A stretch of 64,000 nucleotides of DNA from AP-15 sp963774345 (GTDB lineage Bacteria > Pseudomonadota > Alphaproteobacteria > ATCC43930 > CGMCC-115725), in the NCBI GenBank assembly GCA_963774345.1, contig CAVZFB010000016.1, positions 62,001-126,000 on the forward strand, written 5' to 3'. Position numbers and translations under genes: made by a program. The notes under the pieces are model-generated. The model was not told where the DNA came from. It saw only the letters and a list, made by a program, of their open reading frames with translations, and ran no database searches. The stretch's first letter is position 1. Every line of letters begins with the position of its first letter. Below are positions 9,360 to 19,000 of this stretch, in pieces.

Positions 9360-11233
9360 ATGCAGGACGCCGACTGCGACTACATCGTCGTCGGTTCGGG
9401 TGCCGGCGGCGGCACGGTCGCGGCTCGATTGGCCGAGGCGGGTTACCGCGTCATCTTGCTCGAGGCTGGCGGCGATCCGCGCGAGCTCGCGGGCGGCGAT
9501 CCTGTGGCGCCCGATGGCAACCGCTTGCCCGATGACTACGACGTTCCCGCCTTTCACCCGTTCGCCTCCGAGAACGACGCGATCAACTGGCATTTTTTTG
9601 TGCGTCATTACGCCGATGACCGGCAGCAGAAGGGTGATCCGGCGTACCGGGCAACGTGGGATGGCCGTGATGTGGATGGTGTGTTGTACCCCCGCGCTTC
9701 GTGCCTCGGTGGGTGCACCGCACACAACGCGATGATCTTTGTCGCGCCCGATGATGCGGATTGGAACGCGATAGCCGCCCTGACGCAGGACCAGTCTTGG
9801 CGTGCGGCCAACATGGCCAGATACCTGGTCCGCGTCGAAAACTGTCACCACCGCTGGGTTTGGCGCCAACTCGCGAGGCTCGGAATCGACCCGACCGGCC
9901 ATGGCTGGGGTGGGTGGCTACACACTGAAAAAGTGCTTCCCCGCGACGCGCTCGCCGACCGCAATCTGATTAGGACGATTGCAGAATCGGCAAAGGTCGC
10001 GCTCGGCGATATGCACGAGGGGCGAAGCGACGTTGAGGTTTGGCTCGGCTCCTTTGGCGATATCAACGATCGCCGCATTACCGAGACAGCCGCCGAGGGA
10101 CTGTTCTACACGCCGCTTGCGACGCACGGGCACCATCGTAACGGCACGCGCGAGCGCGTGCTCGGCGTCAAGACGAAGGCTCCGGACCGGCTCGATCTGC
10201 GCATGAACGCGCTCGCCACGCAGATCCTGTTCGATCCGCAGTGCCGGGCAGTCGGCATCGAATATCAGCGCGGCGCCCGGCTCTATCGCGCGGATCGTTC
10301 TCCAGCCACCGAAGCCGGGGAGCGATGCGTCATTCACGCAGCAAAGGAGGTGATTCTCAGCGCCGGAGCCTTCAACAGTCCGCAGCTGCTGATGCTGTCC
10401 GGCATCGGACCGCGGGCGGTATTGGAGCGGTACGGCATCCCCGTTCGAACTCGACCTCCCGGGTGTTGGCCAGAGGCTACAGGATCGTTACGAAATTGGT
10501 GTGGTTAGCCGAATGAGCTTCGATTGTTGGGCCTCTCTCAAGGGCGCAAGGTTTGCGCGCGGTGACCCGCAATACCGTACCTGGGCGCGTGGGCGGGGCG
10601 GGATGTACGCGTCCAACGGCGCTGGGCTGACGATCGCAACCCGATCGGATCCCGGCAAGGAGCTCCCCGATCTGTTCTGCATGGCCTTGCTCGCGCCATT
10701 CAAAGGGTATTTTCCGTGCTATTCGCGCGCCATCGCCGCGCAGCACAATTTTCTCACTTGGACCATCCTAAAAGCCCACACGAATAATCGAGCAGGCGAG
10801 GTGACATTGCGCTCACCCGACCCGCGCGATCCGCCCCTGATCAATTTCCGTTATTTCGAGGAAGGGAGCGATGTATCGGGAGCAGATTTGAGAGCCGTCG
10901 TCGCCGGAATTCGCTTCGTGAGGAAGATCATCGAGCAGCTCGAAGGGGCCGGCCTGGTCGCTGCAGAGGAGCTTCCAGGTAAGCACCTCGCCTCTGATTC
11001 CGAACTGGCTTCCTTCGTGCGCGACCACGCCTGGGGCCATCACGCTTGCGGCACCTGTGCGATCGGCTCTAGCGCCTCAGAGTCTGTGCATCGATGCGGA
11101 TTTTCGCGTGCATGGGACTAATGGATTGCGGGTCGTAGACGCCTCGGTTTTCCCGCGCATCCCAGGCTTTTTTATCGCCAGCGCCGTCTACATGATCGGG
11201 GAGAAGGCTGCGGACGTAATCCTTGCGGGATAG
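9360..11233 (+). CDS. GMC-family FAD oxidoreductase (frame broken twice)
   Basis: GMC enzymes oxidise alcohols, sugars or sterols using FAD. The N-terminal FAD-binding motif is DYIVVGSGAGGGTVAARLAE, followed by the GMC block YPRASCLGGCTAHNAM and, later, AGAFNSPQLLMLSGIGP. The C-terminal active-site region AWGHHACGTCAIG gives the conserved His. Two breaks interrupt the frame. At about 10458, GIPVR should join LDLPGVGQRLQDRYEIG. At about 11078, the frame must move one base to reach LCIDADFRVHGTNG and VVDASVFPRIPGFFIASA, ending at TAG 11233. Both are fixed by removing a single base. There is no signal peptide, so the enzyme is either cytoplasmic or exported with a partner. It follows the diheme cytochrome by 11 nt, an arrangement known from membrane-bound GMC dehydrogenases that pass electrons to cytochrome c. 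Confidence 0.87.
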
Positions 11234-11361
11234 CCGACGTGAGACGGCGGCATGACGGGAGCGCGCTCGCGGAACGCGTCGCATAGCCGGCTCTGATTGT
11301 CCGCACGAGTTCTCGGGTCGCGCATACTCGTATTCAGCCTGACGTTGGGGAGATTTCGCAG

Positions 11362-12196
11362 ATGCCCAAGAACATCATCTTCTGCGCAGACGGCACCTGG
11401 AACGGACCCGGGGAACCCGACACCGACGATAAGGCGGGTCCGCCCACTAATGTCTTTAAACTGTTCCTAAACCTCGACGGCAAGGATACGCCCGGTAGCT
11501 ATTTGCTCGAAAAGGAACAGGAGCGCACGCTGCCGGGAGCCGACGGCGCGGTCCGCCAGACGGCAAAATATCTCCACGGGGTTGGTGACTCGGATAATTT
11601 TCTCGTCAGATTGCTGGGCGGCACACTCGGCGCAGGGCTCATCGCCCGGATCGTGCGGGGCTACACCTTCATCTCGCGAAATTATGTTCCCGGCGACAAG
11701 GTGTTTATCACTGGGTTTAGCCGCGGCGCGTATACCGCGCGAGCGCTTGGCGGGATGATTGCTAACAAAGGGATTTTGGATCCGACCAGGATCGATCTCT
11801 CGGACAAAGAGCGCGCGTATAAATTGGGAACGGCCGTATGGTATGAGTATCGCCGCGCAGTTATGGAAGCCGATTCGAACTGGCTGGAGAAGCTAGAGGA
11901 TACCGTTCTCGACATCCCCGGAGTCCTCACTAGGCTGCCGAGCGAAAGTTTGCTGACGCCGGCTGCGATCGAAGCGATTGCAGTCTGGGATACAGTTGGG
12001 GCCCTCGGAATCCCAGCTTACACAAAGACCTTGATCCGCATCGACGCCTTCAGGTTTGCCGATTTGACTTTGAGCCCGGCAGTGCGACATGGCATTCATG
12101 CCATCGCTGTCGATGAGCAGCGCGAGGATTTCACGCCAACCCTCTGGAACGCCGATCCGCGCATCACGCAGGCCCTCTTTCCCGGCACAAGGCCAT
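11362..12196 (+). pseudogene. DUF2235 hydrolase, 5' part, cut by an insertion sequence
   Basis: DUF2235 proteins are alpha/beta-hydrolase-like; some act as phospholipases, including type VI secretion effectors of the Tle1 group. The start is ATG 11362 with GGGGAG upstream. The N-terminus MPKNIIFCADGTWNG is typical of the family, and the nucleophile elbow is FITGFSRGAYTAR. The reading frame is natural up to QALFPGT near 12189, where the family would continue with a HxDVGGGY block. Instead, the terminal repeat of an IS4-type element follows from 12197. The missing 3' part is found again at 14668-14924, so the gene was split by transposition. The product would lack the C-terminal catalytic part and is probably inactive. 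The upstream GMC gene is 128 nt away. Confidence 0.88.
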
Positions 12197-12216
12197 GGCT
12201 GTCCGGTTGAGTTTTG
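12197..12216 (+). repeat. Left terminal inverted repeat of the IS4-type element
   Basis: The first 12 bases, GGCTGTCCGGTT, match the right end exactly. The next 8 match partly. It marks the junction with the DUF2235 gene. Confidence 0.8.
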
Positions 12217-12503
12217 ATGGACAAGGCGCACGGCATTGATACCACTGGGTGTTGGGACGTTGGGGAACGATCCGGACACGAGCGGGGGATCAATGCCATG
12301 CGGCATCACAATAGCGTGTTTCACGCGCTTCTGAAGCACGTGCCGTGGGATGTGTTCGAGCGGCTGGTGGCGGCGCACGCGGCGGATTGGCGGGTGCGGC
12401 GACTGACGATGAAGAGCCAATTGGTCGCCTTGTTGTACGGCCAGCTGGAAGGCGCTTCGAGCCTGCGCGAGATCGAGGCCGGGCTGGAGAGCCACGCCAA
12501 CCG

Positions 12504-12532
12504 TAGAAGTATGGACTTGACCTGACAGGCGG
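12504..12532 (+). repeat. Left terminal inverted repeat of the IS481-type element
   Basis: It aligns with the complement of 13679-13707. The pattern TAGArGTAksGACTTrAyCTGACrG is shared by both ends. Confidence 0.8.
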
Positions 12533-12577
12533 TTCTCTCGTCGTGGTGGGTGTCCGACAAGAGGAGATTGTCAGTCG

Positions 12578-13615
12578 TCACGCGGCCCTGATGCTCTTCT
12601 CCTTGGCGATCGGGAGGGTGTCAAGGAAGGTCTGCATCGGGGTTTTGCCGTAGCACCAGCGGCCTTGATGGGATCGCACCTGATTGTACTCGGTCATCCA
12701 GGCATCAAGGTCGCCCTGCAACTGCTCGATCGTCGCATAGATCCGCTTGCGGAAGGCGATGCGATAGAACTCATCGAGCACGGTTTTATGAAAGCGCTCG
12801 CAGATTCCGTTGGTCTGCGGGCTCCGCGCCTTGGTGCGGGTGTGGTCGATGTCCTCGATCGCCAAGTAGAGCTCGTATTCGTGGTGCTCAGGGTTGCCGC
12901 AAAACTCGGTGCCGCGATCGGTCAGCACTCGGCAGAGCGGGATCTCGTGCTCATCAAAGAACGGGATCACTCGGTCGTTCAACAGCTCGGCGGCGGTGAT
13001 CGGGGTCTTGCGATCATATAGCTTGGCGAACGCGACCTTGGCGTAGGTGTCGATGAAGGTCTGCTGGTAAACCCGCCCAACCCCCTTCAGCGTGCCGACG
13101 TAGAAGGTGTCTTGGGCGCCGCAATAGCCGGGGCATTCGCTGTCGAATTCGCCGTGGGTTTCCTTCTCGGCCTTGGCTTTCTCCAACGCGGTGAGCTGGG
13201 CCTCGGTGAGCACCAGCCCCTCTTGCGCCATCTTGGCCTCGAGCGCCTTGAGCCGTTTCTTGATGTTTTCGAGGTCGTGACGCTGCCAGACGCCGCGCAC
13301 GCCGAAGGCCGAGATCGACTGGCCGCGCTTCTTCAGCTCGTTCGAGACCCGCAGCTGCCCCCAGCTCGGTTGCTCGATCGCTAGCTCGACCACCGCCGCC
13401 TCGATTGCCGGATCCACCCGGTTGGCCAGGATCGGCTTCGAGCGGCTGATCTCCTGCAGCGCCAGCTCGCCGCCTTTATCGTAGAGCTCCTTGAACCGGT
13501 AAAAGCTGTCGCGGCTATAACCCATCATCTTGCAGGCCTGGCTCACGTTACCAAGCTGCTTGGCCAGTTCCAACAGGCCGACCTTGGCCCGGATCACCTT
13601 CTGTGCTTGCGTCAT
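12578..13615 (-). CDS. IS481-family-like transposase (DDE integrase core)
   Basis: A 345-residue transposase that appears intact. The N-terminal part is a helix-turn-helix region (NVSQACKMMGYSRDSFYRF). The integrase core has a DDE triad: Asp in TFIDTYAKVAFAKLY, Asp in CRVLTDRGTEFCG and Glu in NGICERFHKTVLDEFY. Between the DNA-binding part and the core is a basic, coiled-coil-like stretch at about residues 112-150 (NIKKRLKALEAKMAQEG). The gene fills most of the 1,204-bp element and is read opposite to the outer IS4 transposase. Unlike its host element, it shows no frame break, consistent with a more recent insertion. Confidence 0.92.
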   Translation of the reverse strand: MTQAQKVIRAKVGLLELAKQLGNVSQACKMMGYSRDSFYRFKELYDKGGELALQEISRSKPILANRVDPAIEAAVVELAIEQPSWGQLRVSNELKKRGQSISAFGVRGVWQRHDLENIKKRLKALEAKMAQEGLVLTEAQLTALEKAKAEKETHGEFDSECPGYCGAQDTFYVGTLKGVGRVYQQTFIDTYAKVAFAKLYDRKTPITAAELLNDRVIPFFDEHEIPLCRVLTDRGTEFCGNPEHHEYELYLAIEDIDHTRTKARSPQTNGICERFHKTVLDEFYRIAFRKRIYATIEQLQGDLDAWMTEYNQVRSHQGRWCYGKTPMQTFLDTLPIAKEKSIRAA

Positions 13616-13678
13616 CGGGGGTCCTCAATTCGCGTCAGGCCGGGGACATCCCAGCTTGAGCTTCCCCACCGATCTCCC

Positions 13679-13707
13679 GCAACCGTCAGATTAAGTCGCT
13701 ACCTCTA
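13679..13707 (-). repeat. Right terminal inverted repeat of the IS481-type element
   Basis: It pairs with 12504-12532. The outer transposase reading frame resumes at 13708. Confidence 0.8.
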
Positions 13708-14647
13708 GCTCTACCATCTGGGGGTTCGCGCGCCGCGCCGCGCGACCCTGGCGGAAGCCAACGCGTCGCGGCCGAGCGCGGTGTTTGGCGAGCTTTTTGC
13801 GGTGATGGCGGCCAGGGCGCACCGCTCGCTGCGGCGCGCTCTCGCCGGGACCACCTACCTGATCGATTTCGACGGGTCTGCGGCTGGACGGGCGCAGCCT
13901 GGATTGGGCGCGGTTCTCGGCCAAAGTGTGCGGCGTCAAGCTGCACGTGGTCTATGACGCCGATGCCGACCGGCCGATCTACGCCGCGCTCAGCGCCGCC
14001 CGGGTCAACGACATCACCGCCGCCCAGCAGATGCCGATCGAGCCTGGCGCCACTTATGTCTTTGAGATCTGGGCTACTACGACTATGCGTGGTGGGCCAA
14101 ACTCGACCAGGCACAGTGCCGCATCGTCACCCGCTTCAAACGCAACACACCCTTTGCCCCGGTCGCGGTGCTGCCGATCGCCACAGGCGGGCCGATCCTG
14201 TCCGACCGCATCGGCCATCTCCCGGCACGCCAAGGCAGCGGGCGGCAAAACCCGTTCCAGGACCCGGTCCGCGAAGTGCTGGTCATGACCGATACTGGCA
14301 AGCCGCTGCGCATTCTCAGCAACGACCTCGACGCCCCGGCCCAGCAGATCGCCGACCTCTACAAGCGCCGCTGGGCGATCGAGCTGTTCTTCCGCTGGGT
14401 CAAGCAGGTGCTCAAGATCACCCGCTTTCTCGGCACCAGCGAAAATGCCGTGCGTATCCAGATCGCGGTCGCCTTGATCGCCTTTCTGCTGCTGCCTCTG
14501 GCGCAAGCCGGCCAGCGGACGATCACCAGCCCGCTGCGCTTCGCCCGTCTGGTCCGCACCAATCTGATGCACCGCAAGCGGCTCGACCGGCTCCTCGATC
14601 CCGAGCCGCCGCTCGTCAGCCCCAACCAACTGGCGCTCCAATGGACC

Positions 14648-14667
14648 ACAACCTAAACCGGACAGCC
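14648..14667 (-). repeat. Right terminal inverted repeat of the IS4-type element
   Basis: Read inward it begins GGCTGTCCGGTTTAGG, with 12 bases identical to the left end at 12197. Confidence 0.8.
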
Positions 14668-14924
14668 GTGGCGCGCATGCGGATGTCGGAGGCGGTTAGC
14701 CAGAGAGTAATCACGAAAGCGGCCTTTCGGATTGCACTCTAGAGTGGATGATGCGGCAGCTTGCCAAGCTAGGCGTAGTGTTCGCGGCGACGCCAATGGT
14801 CGCGCCACATCCAGATCCCGCTGGAGCGGCGCATCAGCCGTGGTTGTATAGCCCTTGGGATATCCTCCCTCGGGGGGCAGCGCGTTTTTCCCACGGACTT
14901 GTGTCTATCAAAATTCTTCCTTGA
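14668..14924 (+). pseudogene. DUF2235 hydrolase, 3' remnant beyond the insertion
   Basis: Just outside the IS4-type right end the sequence reads AHADVGGG and then a TAG stop, where the family has a Tyr. The same frame stays open afterwards: PESNHESGLSDCTLEWMMRQ and then LAKLGVVFAATPMVAPHP, ending at TGA 14922-14924. This is the missing end of the DUF2235 protein that begins at 11362. A single base change (TAC or TAT to TAG) explains the stop. The persistence of the frame over about 80 codons shows the insertion is fairly recent. Confidence 0.78.
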
Positions 14925-15970
14925 ACGGATGGCGGCCGGCCCTGTAACCCTCGAACCGAGGAATCTTCAGCCCTTGTACGCCCCCTCAAATCTAGGCGCC
15001 TACCTCAACGGTAACGCGGCGGCGCCGGGTGCAATTGTAGTTTGAGGGAGACACTTCCGACTGCCGATAGCGAACAAGCTGTCGAATTCGCACAAACGGA
15101 ATGCCGGTTCCGACAACACGATCCTTCTGAAGCGACGAGCACGCGCGGCCGACGGCTTGTTCTACATCTCGGTCAGAGAGCATTGGCTCAAGCATATATA
15201 CCTCTCGGCGATGCGCCGAAGCGGCGCGCCGCTAGAGATCGCCCATCCAAATGCGCGAAAAGCTGGTCCGAAATTGCCCCAAAACAATGATAATTTTGGG
15301 GCCTCCGGCGCCGGCGACGGCCGGTTTCGATGGGGTTGGACAGTCGGTGCGGTAGGGACCTCCTCGCGCGCAAGATTAATTTGTGCGGGCTCGAAATGCG
15401 GCGACCAGCTTAGCTATGCGATTCCAGCCGTTGCCGGCCAAGATCGCGCGGCAACCAGCAGCCATTCAATTCCGTCAACGGCAATGAAGGTGCGGGAGGT
15501 TGCCGTGGCGACGATTGCGACTTCGAACCGGTCGCGTGTCAGCCGGCAGCGCATTACGACAGTGTCGAGGTAGAGATCTTGGACCCACCATTGCGTTCGA
15601 ACTCGCATTTCTGTACTGAATTTGTGAGGCGCTGGTAAGCTACTTCGCAGTCTCTGCCTCGTTGTTCAGACTGGCGGCTGTTGTCGTGCTGCCGCGCAGC
15701 AAATTTCGCATCCAGTCTCGGCGCCATTTCCGGCGCCTCCACTGGACCGCGCGACGATTTACTTCGCTCCGGGGCACGGGCCCGCTGGTGGAGATGGGAA
15801 CGCCGGCGCTACGGGGAATCTATCTCCTTCGACGTTTGCCCTTGATAACTTTTGCGCCTGCGGTGCCACTCCCGAAGTGTCGCTGTTATGCCCAGGCCAG
15901 CACTTGACTGCATCGGCCCGTCGGAAACGGAGATCGTCGGAGAGGTCGCCGGTGTACTTCCCGAACCCTG
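14925..15970. other. Gene-poor spacer of about 1 kb
   Basis: No reading frame here looks like a recognisable protein. Open frames exist on both strands (for example 15157-15573 plus, 15414-15608 minus, 15554-15742 minus), but none has a convincing start, family motif or neighbour support. The minus-strand frame at 15414-15608 looks the most protein-like and could be a gene remnant. The region separates the IS-damaged block from the efflux pump and is probably scar DNA from past insertions. Confidence 0.5.
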
Positions 15971-16011
15971 AATCAGCGGGTCCAAGGTCCGAAGTCCTTG
16001 TGCACCCACCA
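15971..16011 (+). other. Degenerate 3' end of a tRNA gene (tRNA-Lys-like relic)
   Basis: The segment reads like the 3' half of a tRNA: an anticodon-stem remnant AATCAGCGGG, a T-arm CAAGG...CCTTG, and an acceptor end TGCACCCACCA with encoded CCA. The T-loop has eight bases (TCCGAAGT) instead of the normal TTCGAGT, and no matching 5' half is found upstream. It is therefore a relic, not a working tRNA. Such 3' ends are typical attachment-site leftovers from integration into tRNA genes. The resemblance to tRNA-Lys rests on my recollection of similar sequences. Confidence 0.5.
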
Positions 16012-16026
16012 AATAACCGCCGCCGT

Positions 16027-19000
16027 CTAGCGCGGTGTTCTTCGACGAAGCAGCGCGCTCGAACGCTCGCGCAGGCTCTGGAAGGTCACGTAGAGCATCG
16101 GGATCACGAACAGCCCGACCCCGCTGGCGGCGATCATCCCGGCAAAGACTGGCGTGCCGACCGAGTGCCGACTGATCTCGGCGGCGCCCTGCGCGACCAC
16201 CAGCGGGTAGACGCCGAGGATAAAAGCGAACGAGGTCATCATCACCGCGCGGAATCGCATCCGTGCACCGAGCGCCGCTGCTTCCAGGATCTCCTTGCCT
16301 TGCTCGCGTTGGTCCTTGGCGAATTCGACGATCAGGATGCCGTTCTTGGCGGCCATCGCGATCAACACGACGAGACCGATCTCGGCATAGAGGTCGAGCG
16401 ATAGATGCCAGATCCATATCCCGATAAAGGCGCCCAGCACGCCGACCGGCACCGACAGTAATACCGGCACCGGGATCATCCAGCTCTCGTAAAGACCGAC
16501 CAGAAACAGAAAGGCGAACAGCACGGAAAGGCCGAGGATCGCCCCGGTCTGTCCCGAAGCCGCTACTTGCTGGTAGGCGGTCCCGGTCCATTCGAAGCTG
16601 TAGCCGGCGGGCAGGGTCTTGGCCGAGATTTCCGCCATTGCGGCCAACGCAGTGCCGGAGGATATGCCCGGAGCCGGGCTACCCTGAATCGGAATCGCCC
16701 GATAGTTGTTGTAACGGGTGATAACCTGTGGTCCGACGATGATTCCGGCGTGGGCGATCGACGCCAACGGCACGGTGGAGCCGAATTTGTTGCGAATATA
16801 GATCTGCCAAAGAGAGGACACGTCGCGGCGATTGGCCGCCTCTCCCTGAATGATAACCTGCCAGACTCGCCCAAAAAGGTTGAAATTGTTGATGTAGATC
16901 CCACCCAAGGTGGCTCCTAACGTGTTGAACACGTCGCTCATCGACAGCCCCAAAGCCTGAGCCTTCTGGCGGTCGATGTTCAGGTAGATCGATGGGTTGC
17001 TGGCGGTAAACGTGGAAAAGACGCGTGTAAGCCGCGGGTCGCGATTGGCGGCGGCGAGCAATCCCTGCATCACGCTGTTCATTTCGGCAGGGTCTTGCCC
17101 TTCAAGGCCTTCGAGCTGATATTCGAACCCGCCCGTCGTCGACAGGCCGATGATCGGCGGCAGGTTAAACGGGATGACGGTCGCAGTGCGGATCTGCTGC
17201 CCCTCTCCAAACAACCGCGCGATCAAGGCCTGCGCCGAGTTGGCGGCACCCCGCCGGTCGGCGAACGGTTTCAGTGTCGGCACGACGAATGCCGTATTCG
17301 GCTCGTTGACGCCGTCGATGATCGAGAAGCCGATGATCGCGAAAATGTTCTGAACCTGCGGCATCGCCCTCAACAACGCTTCGATGCGCTGAACGGATTG
17401 GCTGGTGCGGGCGACCGAAGCGCCGTCCGGCAATTGCACAGAAACAAAAAAGGCGCCCTGATCTTCCTCGGGAAGAAACCCGGTCGGCGTGCGCGACGAC
17501 AGAGCAAAGATCGCTGCCGCAGCCGCCAAGATTGCAACGATGCCGAGGATCGACACGCGGACCAAGCGGCGCACGATAGTGGCATAGCCGTCGCGGACAT
17601 TGTCGATGCGCCGCAAGACCCAGCCCATCGGGCCACGCTTTGGCCCGGTGGGACGCAAAAACACCGCGCACAGCGCCGGCGACAATGTCAACGCGTTCAG
17701 GGCTGAAATCGCCATCGCGACGCTGATTGTCACCGCGAATTGGCGAAACAATGTTCCCGAAACGCCAGGGATAAAGGCGATCGGCACAAACACCGAAAAC
17801 AGCACCAAGGTGATCGCGATGATCGGCGCGGTGATCTCGGTCATGGCCTTTTTTGTCGCGTCGGCCGGCGACAATTCGGGCTCTTCTTCCATGACGCGCT
17901 CGACATTCTCGACCACGACAATCGCGTCGTCGACGAGGATGCCGATCGCCAGCACCATGGCGAGCAGCGATATCGTGTTGGCCGAATAGCCCATCGCCAG
18001 CAACACCGCGAAGGTGCCGATGACGCTGACCGGAACGGCAATTGCGGGTATGAGCGTCGCGCGCAGGCTGCCGAGGAACAGGAATACAACGATCACGACA
18101 AGCACAAAAGCGATGCCGAGCGTGATCAAGACGTCGTGAATCGTATCAAAGACAAACGTCGTCGTGTCGTAATTGACCAGGTATTTGAGACCGGGCGGGA
18201 AGCGCTGGCTCAGGCGATCGAGGTTCGCCCTGACCAGGGCCGCGGTTCTGACCGCATTGGCGCCAGGCGAGAGATAGATGCCGATCGCGACCGCCGGGCG
18301 GCTGTTCAGACGGGCCTCGATGTCCTCGTTCTGAGCACCTAGTTCTACTCGCGCAACATCCTTGATCCGCAACAGCGATCCATCTGGATTGGCGCGCAAC
18401 ACGATGTTGCCGAACTGCGCGGCCGTCACCAGACGGCCCTGCGTCTGGATGTTCAACTGGAATTGCTGGTCGTTCGAGATCGGGCGTGCGCCGATCCGAC
18501 CGACTGGGGCCACCACGTTTTGCGCCTGGATCGCCGAAATCACGTCCTCCGGCGTCATTTGCAGATTGTTGAGCCGGTTGATGTCGAACCAGATGCGCAT
18601 CGAGTAATTGAGGGCGCCAAAGATATGCGCCTGACCAACCCCCGGTGTCCGGGACAGCACGTCGAGCACGTTGATGATCGCGTAATTGGTGATGAATAGC
18701 GGGTCCTGCTTGCCGCTTTCGCTGTAGAGCATGATGAATTGCAGGACTGAAGACGACTTCTTTTGAATCGTCAGTCCTTCGAGCTGGACTTCGGCAGGAA
18801 GCTGGGAGAGGGCGGTCTGAACCCGGTTGTTGACGTTGACCGTGTCGATGTCGGGATCGCTGCCCAGCTGGAAGCTGACGATTAGATTGTAGCTGCCGTC
18901 ATTACCGCTCGTCGACTTCATGTAAATCATCTTGTCGACGCCGACGACCTGCGCCTCGATCGGCTGCGCGACGCTTGCTTCGACGTCGGCGGCGGAGGCG

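Larger units (their letters stand above)
12504..13707. mobile_element. IS481-family-like insertion sequence nested in the IS4-type transposase
   Basis: The ends are imperfect inverted repeats of about 29 bp. The left starts TAGAAGTATGGACTTGACC; the right, read inward, starts TAGAGGTAGCGACTTAATC. The element is 1,204 bp with one intact transposase on the minus strand. It sits precisely within the Arg codon between the HAN and LYHLG residues of the outer transposase, with CG left and G right of it. No target duplication is visible, which suggests either a zero or very short duplication or later loss. Confidence 0.85.
12298..14656 (+). pseudogene. IS4-family transposase with DUF4372 N-terminus, interrupted and frame-broken
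   Basis: The 5' part starts MRHHNSVFHALLKHVPWDVF and runs through QLEGASSLREIEAGLESHANR to 12503. It resumes at 13708 with LYHLGVRAPRRATLAEANAS, exactly where related transposases continue. Downstream pieces include SLDWARFSAKVCGVKLHVVYD, WWAKLDQAQCRIVTRFKRN and the DDE-domain end RWAIELFFRWVKQVLKITRF, ending at TAA 14656. Two further breaks are seen: one extra T near 13866 (restoring IDSTGLRLDG) and a two-base shift near 14067 (restoring DLGYYDYAWW). Because the gene is also cut by another transposon, it cannot make a working transposase. Confidence 0.85.
12197..14667. mobile_element. IS4-family insertion sequence, itself interrupted by an IS481-type element
   Basis: The outer ends are related inverted repeats: the left begins GGCTGTCCGGTT at 12197, and the right, read inward from 14667, also begins GGCTGTCCGGTT. 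The element contains the two halves of an IS4-type transposase. Subtracting the 1,204-bp inner element leaves about 1,267 bp, a normal size for this family. It lies inside the DUF2235 gene, whose coding sequence resumes right after 14667. I could not find a convincing target-site duplication; the homologous GCCAT/GCCAC bases just outside each end may extend the repeats by a few bases. Confidence 0.82.

Noticed and set aside
12180..14690. A target-site duplication around the IS4-type element
   Set aside because: I compared the flanks at several spacings and found no convincing direct repeat.
15809..16591. A minus-strand frame whose product includes LVGAQGLRTLDPLIQ
   Set aside because: Peptides of this kind come from reading the complement of a tRNA 3' end; the rest is a shadow of the RND pump gene. 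It led to the tRNA relic call.
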